64,000 bases of DNA from Micromonospora violae. GTDB taxonomy: Bacteria; Actinomycetota; Actinomycetes; Mycobacteriales; Micromonosporaceae. The stretch lies in contig NZ_SHKK01000001.1 in assembly GCF_004217135.1 (NCBI RefSeq), positions 1,674,001 through 1,738,000 on the forward strand, written 5' to 3'. The position numbers and the translations under genes are program-made. Shown one piece after another: positions 42,370 to 52,751 of this stretch. The notes beneath the pieces are model-generated. The model searched no databases. It was not told where the DNA came from and worked only from the letters and a program-made list of their open reading frames with translations. Positions within the stretch are counted from its first letter, which is position 1. The number at the start of each line of letters is the position of its first letter.

Positions 42370-42942
42370 ATGAGCCGACCGGGCTACGGCGGTGGAGACC
42401 TTCCGGCGGTCTTCCCCGACTGGTCGCCCTACCAGGACCTGGAGTCGGCGGCGCGGGCCTACCTGCGCGACCCGGACGTCGCCCTGGAGGCCCTCGGCGG
42501 TGTGCTGCGCGGCGCGTCGGTGCTCGGCTTCACCCTGGAACGTTTCGTCAACGAGGTCAACGGGGTGTGGCAGGAGGTCGTCGTCTGCGACGGCAGCCGA
42601 CTCATCCTCTGGCACGGCGAGGACGTACCGCCGGAGGAGGGCCCGCCGGGCTCGATGACCTCGTCGCTGCGCGTGGTGCCGGTCTCCACCGTCACCGAGG
42701 TGGGCTGCCGCCGGCGGCTCAACCGTTCCGAGAGCGGCGAGATCCGGGTCGACAGCATCGACGTCTACCTGCTGCTCACCTCGTTGGACGAGGCCCCACC
42801 GAGCGAGGAGATGGCCGGTACGCCCCGGCACGACGCGCTGCGCTTCGGCAAGACCCTGGACGACGGCGGGGCCGGGCAGATCGCCCGGTTGGAGGAGTTC
42901 GCGCGGTTGGTCGCCTCGGTGGTCGGCCGTCCGATGCTCTGA
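42370..42942 (+). CDS. Conserved hypothetical protein
   Basis: A 190-residue soluble protein between trmI and the ferredoxin gene. It has a helical start (YQDLESAARAYLRDPDVALEAL) and a beta-rich middle (EVVVCDGSRLILWHGEDVP, SSLRVVPVSTVTEVGCRRRL). ATG 42370 has GGGGGAGG upstream. The family is not recognised. Confidence 0.75.
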   Translation: MSRPGYGGGDLPAVFPDWSPYQDLESAARAYLRDPDVALEALGGVLRGASVLGFTLERFVNEVNGVWQEVVVCDGSRLILWHGEDVPPEEGPPGSMTSSLRVVPVSTVTEVGCRRRLNRSESGEIRVDSIDVYLLLTSLDEAPPSEEMAGTPRHDALRFGKTLDDGGAGQIARLEEFARLVASVVGRPML

Positions 42943-42961
42943 GGCGTACCCCTTCTTGGAC

Positions 42962-42987
42962 CCGGCCGGGCCGTGCGGCCCGGCCGG
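42962..42987. terminator. Bidirectional terminator
   Basis: CCGGCCGGGCCG (42962-42973) pairs with CGGCCCGGCCGG (42976-42987), between convergent genes. Confidence 0.65.
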
Positions 42988-42991
42988 TGGG

Positions 42992-43300
42992 TCAGTCGTC
43001 CTCGGCCTCCGGGCCGGCGACCTCGACACCGTCGCCGCGCACCACGTGGATGCAGTCGCCCGGGCACTCCTTCGCGGAGTCGATCACCTCGAGTCGCAGG
43101 TGCGCCGGGACGTCGACCCGGCTGCCCGGCGCCATCCGCAGCTCACCATCGACGCCCTTGACGTAGGCCAGGCCGTCGATGTCGAACTCGAACACCTCCG
43201 GCGCGTACTGCACACAGAGCCCGTCGCCCGTGCACAGATCCTGGTCGACCCAGACCTGCAACTCGTCGGTCGCGACCTCGGCCACCGGTGCACCCCCCAT
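42992..43300 (-). CDS. Ferredoxin
   Basis: A 102-residue ferredoxin of the short actinobacterial type. Cluster ligands are seen in [17 protein letters not shown] and ECPGDCIHV, which fits a [3Fe-4S] or [4Fe-4S] centre. It has no adjacent oxidase, so its electron partner is unknown. It is divergent from arc with 163 bases between. Confidence 0.88.
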   Translation of the reverse strand: MGGAPVAEVATDELQVWVDQDLCTGDGLCVQYAPEVFEFDIDGLAYVKGVDGELRMAPGSRVDVPAHLRLEVIDSAKECPGDCIHVVRGDGVEVAGPEAEDD

Positions 43301-43463
43301 GTTCTCGCGTCCCACGCTCCGACGGTACCCGAACGCCCGTAACGGCCCGTCAGGCCACCCTTGGCGATCAAGGTTCAGTGACGAGGGTGTTGCGTGGGAC
43401 CGAATCGGCCTCATAGCGGCTAGTGTTAGGGCAGAACGTTCAAGCCCCCCGGGGAGGTGGGAC

Positions 43464-45248
43464 GTGGCAGCACGTAGCGACGACGCGGACTCGCGCGCCG
43501 CACGGTGGGAGAAGGAAGCCCACGATCTCTCCACGCAGGTCGCGTTCCTGCAAGAGGAACTCGCCCTGGTGCGGCGCAAGTTGACCGAAAGCCCCCGACA
43601 CGTCCGGCAGCTCGAAGAGCGGCTGGCGGCCACCCAGGCCCAGTTGGCGCGGCTGACCGAGAACAACGACCGGCTGGTGAGCACCCTCAAGGAAGCTCGC
43701 ACGCAGATCGTGACGCTCAAGGAGGAGATCGACCGGCTCGCGCAACCGCCGAGTGGGTACGGCGTCTTCCTGGCCAAGCACGACGATGGCACGGTGGACG
43801 TCTTCACCGGCGGCCGCAAACTACGGGTCGCGGTCTCGCCCTCGCTCGACGTGGGTGACCTGCGCCGTGGCCAGGAGGTCCTGCTCAACGACGCGCTCAA
43901 CATCGTCGACGCGTTCGGCTATGAGCGGGTCGGTGAAGTGGTGATGCTCAAGGAGATCCTGGAGGGGCCGAACGGCGGTCCGGGCGACCGGGCGCTGGTG
44001 GTCTCCCACTCCGACGAGGAGCGCATCGTGCACCTCGCTGAGACGCTCATCGGCTCGGCGATCCGGGCCGGCGACTCGCTCATGATCGAGCCCCGCTCGG
44101 CGTACGCGTACGAGCGGATCCCGAAGAGCGAGGTCGAGGAGCTGGTCCTGGAGGAGGTGCCCGACGTCGACTACGGCGACATCGGTGGCCTCCAGTCGCA
44201 GATCGAACAGATCCGCGACGCGGTGGAGTTGCCGTTCCTGCACGCGGACCTGTTCCGTGAGCACCAGCTCCGCCCGCCCAAGGGCATCCTGCTCTACGGC
44301 CCGCCCGGCTGCGGCAAGACGCTGATCGCCAAGGCGGTGGCCAACTCGCTGGCCAAGAAGATCGCCGAGCGTCAGGGCAAGGAGAAGCACACCAGCTTCT
44401 TCCTCAACATCAAGGGCCCCGAGCTGCTCAACAAGTACGTCGGTGAGACCGAGCGGCACATCCGGCTGATCTTCCAGCGCGCCCGGGAGAAGGCCGGTGA
44501 GGGCACCCCGGTGATCGTGTTCTTCGACGAGATGGACTCGATCTTCCGGACCCGCGGCTCCGGTGTCTCCTCCGACGTGGAGAACACCATCGTCCCGCAG
44601 CTGCTCAGCGAGATCGACGGCGTGGAGGGGCTGGAGAACGTCATCGTCATCGGCGCCTCCAACCGGGAAGACATGATCGACCCGGCGATCCTGCGCCCCG
44701 GTCGACTCGACGTGAAGATCAAGATCGAGCGACCGGACGCCGAAGCGGCCAAGGACATCTTCTCCAAGTACATCCTCTCCGGGCTGCCCCTGCACCCGGA
44801 CGACCTGGCCGAGCACGGCACCGACCCCCAGGCCACCGTCGCGGCGATGATCGACGCCGTGGTGCTGCGGATGTACTCCGAGACCGAGGAGAACCGGTTC
44901 CTCGAGGTCACCTACGCCAACGGTGACAAGGAAGTCCTCTACTTCAAGGACTTCAACTCCGGCGCGATGATCCAGAACATCGTGGACCGGAGCAAGAAGA
45001 TGGCCATCAAGGAGTTCCTCACCTCCGGTCGCAAGGGGCTGCGCCTGCAGCACCTGCTCGACGCCTGCGTCGACGAGTTCCGCGAGAACGAGGACCTCCC
45101 CAACACCACCAACCCCGACGACTGGGCGCGCATCTCCGGCAAGAAGGGCGAGCGGATCGTCTACATCCGCACGCTCGTCTCCGGCGGCAAGGGCGCCGAA
45201 GCCGGCCGGTCGATCGAGACCGCCAGCAACACCGGTCAATACCTCTAA
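43464..45248 (+). CDS. arc: Proteasome-associated AAA ATPase (ARC/Mpa)
   Basis: Arc unfolds Pup-tagged proteins and feeds them to the 20S proteasome. The 594 residues hold an N-terminal coiled coil (about 15-95) that binds Pup, a double OB domain (about 97-245), an AAA+ domain with Walker A GPPGCGKT (279-286) and Walker [10 protein letters not shown], and the C-terminal QYL that docks in the proteasome. GTG 43464 has GGGGAGG upstream. The -10 is probably TAGTGT at 43421. Confidence 0.96.
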   Translation: MAARSDDADSRAARWEKEAHDLSTQVAFLQEELALVRRKLTESPRHVRQLEERLAATQAQLARLTENNDRLVSTLKEARTQIVTLKEEIDRLAQPPSGYGVFLAKHDDGTVDVFTGGRKLRVAVSPSLDVGDLRRGQEVLLNDALNIVDAFGYERVGEVVMLKEILEGPNGGPGDRALVVSHSDEERIVHLAETLIGSAIRAGDSLMIEPRSAYAYERIPKSEVEELVLEEVPDVDYGDIGGLQSQIEQIRDAVELPFLHADLFREHQLRPPKGILLYGPPGCGKTLIAKAVANSLAKKIAERQGKEKHTSFFLNIKGPELLNKYVGETERHIRLIFQRAREKAGEGTPVIVFFDEMDSIFRTRGSGVSSDVENTIVPQLLSEIDGVEGLENVIVIGASNREDMIDPAILRPGRLDVKIKIERPDAEAAKDIFSKYILSGLPLHPDDLAEHGTDPQATVAAMIDAVVLRMYSETEENRFLEVTYANGDKEVLYFKDFNSGAMIQNIVDRSKKMAIKEFLTSGRKGLRLQHLLDACVDEFRENEDLPNTTNPDDWARISGKKGERIVYIRTLVSGGKGAEAGRSIETASNTGQYL

Positions 45249-45297
45249 CCCGCACAGCGAGGGTGTCCGCGCAACAGCGGGCACCCTCGCTGCGGGT
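45248..45297 (+). terminator. Terminator after arc
   Basis: Arms 45248-45270 and 45277-45297 (ACCCGC...GCGAGGGTG) pair over about 20 bases with one bulge and one G-U pair, directly at the arc stop. It separates arc from dop. Confidence 0.75.
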
Positions 45298-45440
45298 ATG
45301 TCGAGCGTCGGGGCGGTCCGACACCGGATCCACCGATCCGTTGCGGCCCGCCGGCACCGACCTACAGAGTGCAGGTGCCCAGGGCGGACTACGCTCGACC
45401 TGACGGTGGACCGGGTCGGGCGAGCGAAGCGGGTAGGTCG

Positions 45441-46958
45441 ATGAGCGTAAGACGGATCATGGGCACCGAGGTCGAGTACGGCATCTCCGTGCCCGGGCAG
45501 GCCGGGGCCAACCCGATGGTGACCTCATCGCAGGTGGTCAACGCCTACGGCGCGCGTCCCGAACTCAACCGGGGCGGCCGGGCCCGCTGGGACTACGAGG
45601 AAGAGTCGCCGCTGCGCGACGCTCGCGGCTTCACCTACTCCGGCGCCGCGTACGACCCCGCCGAGGCCCTCGCCGACGAAGACCTCGGCCTGGCCAACGT
45701 GATACTCACCAACGGCGCACGGCTCTACGTCGACCACGCCCACCCCGAATACTCCACCCCGGAGGTCACCACCCCCCGGGACATCGTGCGCTGGGACAAA
45801 GCCGGCGAGCGGGTGATGGCCGAGGCGTCCCGCCGTGCCGCCACCATCCCCGGCACCCAGCCGATCCACCTCTACAAGAACAACACCGACAACAAGGGCG
45901 CCAGCTACGGCGCCCACGAGAACTACCTGATGCGCCGGCAGACGCCGTTCGCCGACATCGTGGCGTACCTGACGCCGTTCTTCGTCACCCGCCAGATCGT
46001 CTGCGGTGCCGGCCGGGTCGGCATCGGCCAGGACGGCAGCCAGAGCGGCTTCCAGATCTCCCAACGCGCCGACTTCTTCGAGGTCGAGGTGGGCCTGGAG
46101 ACCACCCTCAAGCGGCCGATCATCAACACCCGCGACGAGCCGCACGCCGACGCCGACAAGTACCGCCGACTGCACGTCATCATCGGCGACGCCAACCTCT
46201 CCGAGATCTCCACCTACCTCAAGGTCGGCACCACCGCCCTGATCCTCACCATGATCGAGGAGAAGGCGCTCGGGGCTGACCTCGGCATCGCCGACCCGGT
46301 CAGCGAGCTGCGCGCCGTCAGCCACGACCCGTCCCTGACGCACCGCATGCGACTGCGCGACGGTCGCCGGCTCACCGCGCTGGACCTGCAGTGGGCCTAC
46401 CTGGAGCGGGTCCGCTCCTTTGTCGACGACCGGTACGGCGCCGACGCCGACGAGCAGACCGTCGACGTGCTGGACCGCTGGGAGAGCGTGCTCGACCGGT
46501 TGGGCCGGGACCCGATGCTCTGCGCCGACGAGTTGGACTGGGTGGCCAAGCTGCGGCTGCTGGAGGGCTACCGGGAGCGGGAGAAGCTCGGTTGGGGCTC
46601 GCACAAGTTGCAGCTCGTCGACCTTCAGTACTCCGACGTCCGCCCGGAGAAGGGCCTCTACCACCGGCTGGTCAGCCGGGGGGCGATGAAGACGCTGCTC
46701 ACCGACGACGAGACGCGCAGCGCGATGACCGAGCCCCCGGAGGACACCCGGGCCTACTTCCGTGGTCGCTGCCTGGCCCAGTACGCCTCCGAGGTGGTCG
46801 CCGCGAGCTGGGACTCGGTGATCTTCGACGTGGGCCGGGAGTCGCTGGTCCGGGTCCCGATGATGGAGCCGGAGCGGGGCACCCGCGCCCACGTCGGCGC
46901 CCTGTTCGACCGCTGCGCCAGCGCCAAGGATCTGCTGGAGACGTTGACCGGGGGCTGA
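45441..46958 (+). CDS. dop: Deamidase/depupylase of Pup
   Basis: Dop converts the C-terminal Gln of Pup to Glu and removes Pup from proteins. The 505 residues have the glutamine-synthetase-like fold with [11 protein letters not shown] at the start (catalytic Glu and Asp region), [17 protein letters not shown] and [22 protein letters not shown] 45441 matches the family start. Since the adjacent Pup ends in Gln, Dop is needed for pupylation. Confidence 0.96.
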   Translation: MSVRRIMGTEVEYGISVPGQAGANPMVTSSQVVNAYGARPELNRGGRARWDYEEESPLRDARGFTYSGAAYDPAEALADEDLGLANVILTNGARLYVDHAHPEYSTPEVTTPRDIVRWDKAGERVMAEASRRAATIPGTQPIHLYKNNTDNKGASYGAHENYLMRRQTPFADIVAYLTPFFVTRQIVCGAGRVGIGQDGSQSGFQISQRADFFEVEVGLETTLKRPIINTRDEPHADADKYRRLHVIIGDANLSEISTYLKVGTTALILTMIEEKALGADLGIADPVSELRAVSHDPSLTHRMRLRDGRRLTALDLQWAYLERVRSFVDDRYGADADEQTVDVLDRWESVLDRLGRDPMLCADELDWVAKLRLLEGYREREKLGWGSHKLQLVDLQYSDVRPEKGLYHRLVSRGAMKTLLTDDETRSAMTEPPEDTRAYFRGRCLAQYASEVVAASWDSVIFDVGRESLVRVPMMEPERGTRAHVGALFDRCASAKDLLETLTGG

Positions 46959-46989
46959 TTGCCGAATTCGTCTGCCCGTCGTGTGCCGC

Positions 46990-47012
46990 AAGCCGGCGCG
47001 CGGCGGGCTTTT
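46990..47012 (+). terminator. Weak hairpin between dop and pup
   Basis: AAGCC (46990-46994) pairs with GGCTT (47006-47010), followed by TT, with a GC-rich inner part. It may trim read-through into pup. Confidence 0.35.
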
Positions 47013-47028
47013 CGTCGCCTGCGCGAGG

Positions 47029-47034
47029 TAAGTT
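47029..47034 (+). promoter_or_regulatory. Possible -10 box TAAGTT of pup
   Basis: TAAGTT lies 29 bases before GTG 47064, leaving room for a leader with GGAGGAGG. Confidence 0.35.
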
Positions 47035-47063
47035 CATCGCAGACGATCGTGGAGGAGGCAGCA

Positions 47064-47279
47064 GTGGCCACTCATGACAGCGGCGGCCAGTCGCAGTCCG
47101 GCAAGTCCCGTCAGGGCGAGGAGATCGAGGACGTCACCACCGAGGCCAACCCCGAGGTGGCCGAGCGGCACGCCGAGATCACCGAGGACGTCGACGACCT
47201 CCTCGACGAGATCGACTCCGTCCTCGAAGAAAACGCAGAGGAGTTCGTGAGAGGTTACGTACAAAAAGGAGGTCAGTGA
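47064..47279 (+). CDS. pup: Prokaryotic ubiquitin-like protein Pup
   Basis: Pup is the protein tag for proteasomal degradation. The 71 residues are hydrophilic and largely disordered, with the Arc-binding helix about 40-60 (DVDDLLDEIDSVLEENAEEF) and the C-terminal KGGQ. The terminal Gln must be deamidated by Dop before PafA can attach it. GTG 47064 has GGAGGAGG upstream. The last codons spell AAAGGAGG, a Shine-Dalgarno-like sequence. Confidence 0.97.
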   Translation: MATHDSGGQSQSGKSRQGEEIEDVTTEANPEVAERHAEITEDVDDLLDEIDSVLEENAEEFVRGYVQKGGQ

Positions 47280-47299
47280 GCATATAGGGTAATTCGGAC

Positions 47300-47986
47300 A
47301 TGGCTCCGATCAATGACGATCGTGATGGCCTCCGCCGCTGCCGAGACTGCAGCGAGTGGAAGCCGCTCGACCAGTTCTGTGCGAGTTCGAAGCGGCCGGA
47401 TGGGCGGGGCAGCTATTGCAAGCCCTGCTTCAACGAGCGGTCCAAGGCAAGCTACGCGCGTCGAGTGAAGGCGAAGTTCGACCGTGAGGTGCGCCTTGGC
47501 CGAGTCGTGCCGGACGGACACAGGTTCTGTCCGGCTTGCGATGCGGTCAAGCCGTTCGAAGCCTTCCCGCGCAACCGTGCGGATGCCTCCGGTTACGCGA
47601 CCTATTGCAAGCCCTGCCACAACGCCAAGACCAGAGACACGAAGGACCGGCTCTACGGGGGCAACCGCGAGTACCACCTGCGGCAGCGCTACGGCGTGGG
47701 GGAGAAGGAGTTTCAGGAGCTCCTGGCCGAGCAGGGCGGCGTGTGCGCCATCTGTGGCGGGGCCAACCCGCAACATCTGGACCACGATCATCGCACCGGA
47801 TGGGTGCGCGGGATACTCTGCTTCAACTGCAACGGTGGTCTTGGCCAGTTCCGTGACAGTCCCATGAGGCTGGCCAGGGCGATCACGTACCTGAGAGGAA
47901 CCACGTGGCAGCGGGCTTTGATCCATCCGGGCGTCTACCAGATGTGTTCACCAACGCGGGGACGTCCTCCTTCACGACGTTTCTGA
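47300..47986 (+). CDS. Endonuclease VII-like HNH protein
   Basis: A 228-residue protein: two CxxC...CxxC zinc modules at the N-terminus ([14 protein letters not shown]...YCKPC and [14 protein letters not shown]...YCKPCHN) and a recombination endonuclease VII domain (about 140-195; [29 protein letters not shown]). ATG 47300 has no ribosome binding site; TAGGGT (47285-47290) ends 9 bases upstream. The last 82 bases overlap prcB in another frame. Its link to protein degradation is unknown. Confidence 0.85.
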   Translation: MAPINDDRDGLRRCRDCSEWKPLDQFCASSKRPDGRGSYCKPCFNERSKASYARRVKAKFDREVRLGRVVPDGHRFCPACDAVKPFEAFPRNRADASGYATYCKPCHNAKTRDTKDRLYGGNREYHLRQRYGVGEKEFQELLAEQGGVCAICGGANPQHLDHDHRTGWVRGILCFNCNGGLGQFRDSPMRLARAITYLRGTTWQRALIHPGVYQMCSPTRGRPPSRRF

Positions 47987-48744
47987 GTCGGGTGGCCCCC
48001 GAGATGCTGCCCGGTCGGCGACCGCTGCCGCCGGGCATGGCCGCCGACCTGGCGCCGCACGCGACCACCATCGTGGCCATCGCGGCCGCCGAGGGTGTGG
48101 TGATGGCGGGCGACCGACGGGCCACCATGGGCAACCTGATCGCCCAGCGCGACATCGAGAAGGTGCACCCGGCCGACGCGTACTCGCTGGTCGGCATCGC
48201 GGGCACCGCCGGTATCGGCATCGAGCTGATGCGACTGTTCCAGGTGGAGCTGGAGCACTACGAGAAGATCGAGGGCGCGATGCTCTCGTTGGACGGTAAG
48301 GCCAACCGGTTGGCCTCGATGATCCGGGGCAACCTGGGCGCGGCCATGCAGGGGTTGGCCGTGGTGCCGCTCTTCGCCGGGTTCGACCTGGCCGCCGCCG
48401 ACCCGGCGCGGGCCGGTCGGATCTTCAGCTTCGACGTGACGGGTGGCCCGTACGAGGAGACCGGCTACGACGCGATCGGGTCGGGGTCGTTGTTCGCCAA
48501 GTCCGCGTTGAAGAAGCGGTTCCGCGTCGGGCTCTCCGTTCAGGACGCGACGCGGCTGGCGGTCGAGGCGCTCTATGACGCGGCCGACGACGACACCGCG
48601 ACCGGCGGGCCGGACCTGACCCGGCGGATCTACCCCGTGGTGATGACCGCGACTGCCGAGGGCACCTACCGGCTCACCGACGCCGAGACGGCGGCGATCG
48701 CCGAGGGCGTGGTCGCCGGCCGGATGGAAAACCCGGGCGGCTAG
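47905..48744 (+). CDS. prcB: Proteasome beta subunit
   Basis: PrcB is the catalytic 20S subunit. The 279 residues begin with a propeptide of 53 residues, removed to expose Thr54 ([15 protein letters not shown]), the nucleophile; the Asp and Lys of the active site follow ([13 protein letters not shown]). GTG 47905 has GAGAGG upstream and gives a propeptide close to that of M. tuberculosis (57 residues), so the overlap with the endonuclease gene is probably real. Confidence 0.95.
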   Translation: MAAGFDPSGRLPDVFTNAGTSSFTTFLSRVAPEMLPGRRPLPPGMAADLAPHATTIVAIAAAEGVVMAGDRRATMGNLIAQRDIEKVHPADAYSLVGIAGTAGIGIELMRLFQVELEHYEKIEGAMLSLDGKANRLASMIRGNLGAAMQGLAVVPLFAGFDLAAADPARAGRIFSFDVTGGPYEETGYDAIGSGSLFAKSALKKRFRVGLSVQDATRLAVEALYDAADDDTATGGPDLTRRIYPVVMTATAEGTYRLTDAETAAIAEGVVAGRMENPGG

Positions 48745-48807
48745 TCCTGCCCGCCCACCCCCACAGCCAGCAGTCGTCAGCACAGCGCCGTTAGGAGAAC
48801 CGCCGCC

Positions 48808-49629
48808 GTGGCCATGCAGTTCTACGCCTCGCCCGAACAGATCATGCGTGACCGCTCCGAGTTGGCCCGTAAGGGCATCGCTCGCGGGCGCAGCGCCGTG
48901 GTCCTGAGCTACTCCGGCGGGGTGCTCTTCGTTGCGGAGAACCTTTCCAGCGCCCTGCACAAGGTCAGTGAGATCTACGACCGGATCGGCTTCGCCGCGG
49001 TCGGCCGTTACAACGAGTTCGAGAACCTCCGGCGGGCCGGCGTGCGGATGGCCGACCTGAACGGGCTGAGCTACGACCGCCGGGACGTCACCGGGCGGGC
49101 GCTGGCCAACGCGTTCGCGCAGACCCTTGGCGCGATCTTCACCGAGCAGTCGAAGCCGTTCGAGGTGGAGATCTGTGTGGCCGAGGTCGGGGCCACGGCC
49201 GCTGACGACGAGTTGTACCGGCTCACCTACGACGGTTCGGTCAACGACGAGCCTGGTCGGATGGCGATGGGTGGTCAGGCTGAGGCGATCACCGGCGTGT
49301 TGAAGTCCAACCACCGGCCGGACATGTCGCTCGGGGAGGCGGTCCAGGTCGCCGTGCAGGCCCTGAGCAGTGTCGGCGGGGAGGGCGGTGCCTCCCGGAC
49401 GATCGCCGCGAACCAGCTTGAGGTGGCGGTGCTGGACCGTCAGCGGGTCGGTCGGACGTTCCGGCGGATCACCGGGGCCGCGCTGACCGCGTTGCTGGAT
49501 GGGGACGCGGCACCGGCGGCGAGCGACCTGCCGGACACGCCGAGCGTGCCGACCGGTGAAGCGGGTAAGCCGACCAGTTCGGCGGGCTCCGCCGACCTGG
49601 AGGATCGGCCGGGGCAGGCCGACAGCTGA
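48808..49629 (+). CDS. prcA: Proteasome alpha subunit
   Basis: PrcA forms the outer gating rings. The 273 residues include the alpha-type N-terminus ([27 protein letters not shown]) and a variable acidic tail after about residue 232. It is shorter in active-site residues than PrcB, as expected. TTAGGAGA precedes GTG 48808; ATG 48814 is an alternative. It lies 63 bases after prcB. Confidence 0.95.
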   Translation: MAMQFYASPEQIMRDRSELARKGIARGRSAVVLSYSGGVLFVAENLSSALHKVSEIYDRIGFAAVGRYNEFENLRRAGVRMADLNGLSYDRRDVTGRALANAFAQTLGAIFTEQSKPFEVEICVAEVGATAADDELYRLTYDGSVNDEPGRMAMGGQAEAITGVLKSNHRPDMSLGEAVQVAVQALSSVGGEGGASRTIAANQLEVAVLDRQRVGRTFRRITGAALTALLDGDAAPAASDLPDTPSVPTGEAGKPTSSAGSADLEDRPGQADS

Positions 49630-49641
49630 TCGTGAGGCGAA

Positions 49642-49679
49642 AAAGCGCCGGGGTCCGCGTGAGCGGGCCCCGGCGCTTT
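49642..49679. terminator. Bidirectional terminator after prcA
   Basis: AAAGCGCCGGGG... (49642-49658) pairs with ...CCCCGGCGCTTT (49663-49679) with one G-U pair and a 4-base loop, between prcA and the convergent glycosyltransferase gene. Confidence 0.85.
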
Positions 49680-49714
49680 CGTGTGGTGGGTCAGCGGCGC
49701 TTTCGCGTAATGGG

Positions 49715-50743
49715 TCAGCGGCGCTGCAGCAGGGGGCGGGCGAGGGCCCAGTAGCCGGCGGCGACCGCGTTGAACACGCCCATGCCGGGGGGCGAGTCGA
49801 CGTTCGACGGGGCGACCCGGGCGGTCATCAGCTCGGCGATCACCCCGTCGGGCACGGTTCGTTCGGCTTGGAGTTGGCGGCGGCGGGCACCGACCCAGGA
49901 CCGGTTGCGCCACAGCCATCCCCAGCCGCGGGTCTTCTGCCGGGTCCAACCGCCGGCGAGCGCGGCGGCGAGCATGGCGGCCTCGGTGAGCAGCAGCATC
50001 GGTGCGAGCACCACCAGCGTGCGGGTCTGGTACGCGGTGAGCAGGGTGACCAGCCGGTTGCGTTCCACCAGGTAGAGCTTGAGGTCGTTGCGGGAGAACT
50101 CGTAGTGGTGGCGGACGACGGCGTCGGGAACGTACTCCAGTCGTAGGCCGCGTTGCCAGAGCCGCAGGCTGAGTTCGGTGTCCTCGTGGTAGGCGAAGTA
50201 TTCGGCGGCGAAGCCGTCGAGTTCCTGCCAGCGTTGGCGGCTGATCACGAAGCAGCAGCCGCTGAGCGACGGCACTCTGGTGCGTACGGCGTGGGCGGTG
50301 GCCGGTTCGCCGTTGCCGCCGGCCCAGGACAGCCCGGTGAAGTGCAGCGGGTTGCCGGAGGTGTTGATTAGCTCCGGGTTGTCGGCGAGGCGGATGGACG
50401 CCATCGCGGCGCCGACGGCCGGTTCGGCGGCGACCGCGACCGTCTTGGCGAGGGCGTCGGGGGCGACGATGGCGTCGGAGTTGACGAAGGCGAGCCAGTC
50501 GCCGGTGGCTTCGGTGGCACCGACCCGGCAGCCGCCGGAGTAGCCGGTGTTCTGCTCGGGGCGGACCACCCGGACCTGCGGGAAGCCCTTGACGATGTCG
50601 ATGCCGTCGCCGGTGCAACCGTTGTCGACGACGACCAGGTCGATGTCGATGTCGGTGCTGGCCAGGACGGCTCGGGCGGCGTCGACCAGGTACGGCTCGG
50701 CGCCGTAGGCGAGCATGACCGCGGTCACCTGTGGGCGGGTCAT
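49715..50743 (-). CDS. Glycosyltransferase family 2 (rhamnosyltransferase-like)
   Basis: A 342-residue GT2 enzyme: GT-A domain with VTAVMLAYGAEPYLVDAA, nucleotide-sugar DxD-type region (AFVNSDAIV), an acceptor-site ED (YHEDTELSLRLWQRGLRLEYVP) and a C-terminal membrane segment (about 245-265). Its place at the end of a dTDP-rhamnose operon suggests it transfers rhamnose; that is inference. ATG 50743 overlaps the flippase stop. Confidence 0.85.
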   Translation of the reverse strand: MTRPQVTAVMLAYGAEPYLVDAARAVLASTDIDIDLVVVDNGCTGDGIDIVKGFPQVRVVRPEQNTGYSGGCRVGATEATGDWLAFVNSDAIVAPDALAKTVAVAAEPAVGAAMASIRLADNPELINTSGNPLHFTGLSWAGGNGEPATAHAVRTRVPSLSGCCFVISRQRWQELDGFAAEYFAYHEDTELSLRLWQRGLRLEYVPDAVVRHHYEFSRNDLKLYLVERNRLVTLLTAYQTRTLVVLAPMLLLTEAAMLAAALAGGWTRQKTRGWGWLWRNRSWVGARRRQLQAERTVPDGVIAELMTARVAPSNVDSPPGMGVFNAVAAGYWALARPLLQRR

Positions 50744-52053
50744 CGGATGCCTCCGGATGCGGCAGGGGCGACGGCCTCGGCGAGCGGCCGGGTGAGGGTG
50801 GTGGGTCGACGGACGCCGCCGTGGCGCAGCAGGATCGCCATGGTGGCGGCCACGATGACAGAGCCGATCGTGTACGCCAACTCGACGCGCAGGGTGACCG
50901 GAGCCGGGAGCAGCGTCACGGCGATCAGGGCGGCTACGCCGACGGTCCAGGCGAGGGCCTGGGCGCGGTGCCGGTCGAGGGCGAGGAGGGCCTGGCCGAG
51001 CACCATCGCCCACAGGTAGGCGAGCGTGGCCGCCGCCAACCAGGCGAAGTCGCCGTGGCCGAGTACGCCGGGTGCGTCGAAGAGGGTGCCGACCAGCCAG
51101 GGGCCGAGCAGCACGGCGCCGACGGCACCGGTGAGGCCGAGCGCGGTGACGATGCCGAGCGCCCGGCGCAGCAGGCTGTGGAAGCCGGCCTGGTCGCCGG
51201 TGGTGGCGGTGGTGGCCAGGCCGGGCAGCAGTGACGCCTGCAGGGAGCCGAAGACGAACAGGGGGATGCGGACCAGCACGAGGGCGGAGAGCAGTGCGCC
51301 GGCGGCGGCCGCGTCGGACGGGGCGAGCAGCTGCACGTTGATGACGCCGATGTTCACCACGACCTGGGAGAGCAGACTGGAGGCGGTGAGCAGGCCGAGG
51401 CCGCGCAGCAGGGTGGCCCAGGCCACCGGCGGGCCCGCGCCGATGGCGCGGAGCACGGGTGGCAGGGTGAGCAGGACGCTGAGCAGCGGGGCGGCGACGA
51501 GCACGAGCCCGTACCAGATGGGGGAGGTCACCCCGGCCAACCCGAGCAGGGCGACCATGATGATGCGCAGGCCGCCGTCGATGCCTAGTTGCGTGCCGTA
51601 CCAGGGGAACAGTTGCAGGCCGGAGAGGACGCCGCGGGTGGCGTAGGCGACGGCCATCGCGGCGAGTGCGCCGATCAGCACGGTGACCAGGGTGTCGTCG
51701 CCGGCGAAGAGCTTGTCGGCGAGCGGCTGACGGCCGGCGGTGACGGCCAGCACCAGCACGGCGAGCAGTACGGCGGCGACGGTGACACCGCGGGTCAGCA
51801 CCGGCCCGGGGGGAAGCCCCTGGCTGCGCCGGGCGGCGACGACCCGGGCGACCTCCTGCTCGATGGGCATGAACACGCCGATGCCGAGGGTGAACACGAT
51901 CGACCAGAGCACCGACAGGGCCGAGTAGTCGGCCTTGCTGAGGCTGTGCCCGGCGACCGCGAGGTGAACGTATGAGGCGAGCCCGAGAAGACCCAGCCCG
52001 GCACCAACAGCGATGGTGCCGGGCGGGATCAGGCGCAGCAGGCGTTGGATCAC
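50740..52053 (-). CDS. Polysaccharide flippase-like membrane protein (MOP superfamily)
   Basis: A 437-residue protein with about twelve to fourteen membrane helices, of the oligosaccharide flippase type. It probably moves a lipid-linked sugar across the membrane. It overlaps both neighbours by 4 bases (ATGA), placing it firmly in the operon with glycosyltransferases and rhamnose genes. Confidence 0.8.
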   Translation of the reverse strand: MIQRLLRLIPPGTIAVGAGLGLLGLASYVHLAVAGHSLSKADYSALSVLWSIVFTLGIGVFMPIEQEVARVVAARRSQGLPPGPVLTRGVTVAAVLLAVLVLAVTAGRQPLADKLFAGDDTLVTVLIGALAAMAVAYATRGVLSGLQLFPWYGTQLGIDGGLRIIMVALLGLAGVTSPIWYGLVLVAAPLLSVLLTLPPVLRAIGAGPPVAWATLLRGLGLLTASSLLSQVVVNIGVINVQLLAPSDAAAAGALLSALVLVRIPLFVFGSLQASLLPGLATTATTGDQAGFHSLLRRALGIVTALGLTGAVGAVLLGPWLVGTLFDAPGVLGHGDFAWLAAATLAYLWAMVLGQALLALDRHRAQALAWTVGVAALIAVTLLPAPVTLRVELAYTIGSVIVAATMAILLRHGGVRRPTTLTRPLAEAVAPAASGGIR

Positions 52054-52751
52054 CGGCGAATGAGGGCCAGCGTGAGGACGGCGAACGCGCGGCCGAGGTA
52101 GACCATCGCCTTGGCGGGGGAGTGGCTGGGCGTGCCGGCCATCCGCTTGCGCATGGCGACCGGCACCTGGCGGATGCGGTAGCCCCGACGGGCGGTGTGC
52201 ACCAGGGTCTCCACGGTGTCGCCGAGGTACTCGGCCGGGTACCAGCCGGCGAACATCTCGATGACCCGCCGGTTGGCGGCCCGGAAGCCGGAGGTGGTGT
52301 CGGTGAGCTTGGTGCGCGCGACCCGGGACAGCACGGCGGAGAGCATCACCATCGCCCAGCGGCGGGGGCCGCGGACGTTGTAGTCGCCCTCACCGGCGAA
52401 GCGGGCGCCGATGACGAGGTCGTTGTCGTCGAGCAGGTCGACGAGCTTCGGCACGTACCGGGGGTCGTGCTGGCCGTCGGCGTCGATCTGGATGGCGACG
52501 TCGTAGTCGTGGTCGCGGGCGTAGCGGTAGCCGAGGCGCATGGCCCCGCCGACGCCGAGGTTGTACGGCAGTTGGGCGACCTTCGCGCCGGCGGCGGCGG
52601 CGACGGCGGCGGTGCGGTCGGTGGAGCCGTCGTCGACAACGAGCACGTCGACGCCGGGCAGTTCGCCGCGGACCTCGCCGACGACGTCGGCGATCGAGCC
52701 GGACTCGTTGAGAGCCGGAATGATGATCAGTGTGCGCTTGCCGTTAACCAT
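52050..52751 (-). CDS. Glycosyltransferase family 2 (polyprenyl-phosphate sugar synthase-like)
   Basis: A 233-residue GT2 enzyme of the dolichol-phosphate mannose synthase type: LIIIPALNESGSIADVV, VDVLVVDDGSTDRT, QIDADGQHDPRYV and TSGFRAANRRVIEMF. It lacks long membrane helices; the DUF2304 protein encoded just upstream may anchor it. It probably makes a polyprenyl-phosphate sugar for the flippase pathway. Confidence 0.88.
   Translation of the reverse strand: MVNGKRTLIIIPALNESGSIADVVGEVRGELPGVDVLVVDDGSTDRTAAVAAAAGAKVAQLPYNLGVGGAMRLGYRYARDHDYDVAIQIDADGQHDPRYVPKLVDLLDDNDLVIGARFAGEGDYNVRGPRRWAMVMLSAVLSRVARTKLTDTTSGFRAANRRVIEMFAGWYPAEYLGDTVETLVHTARRGYRIRQVPVAMRKRMAGTPSHSPAKAMVYLGRAFAVLTLALIRR

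Noticed and set aside
43360..43385. GGCGATCAAGG near arc as a copy of hairpin family B
   Set aside because: Only a few bases match and there is no facing arm.
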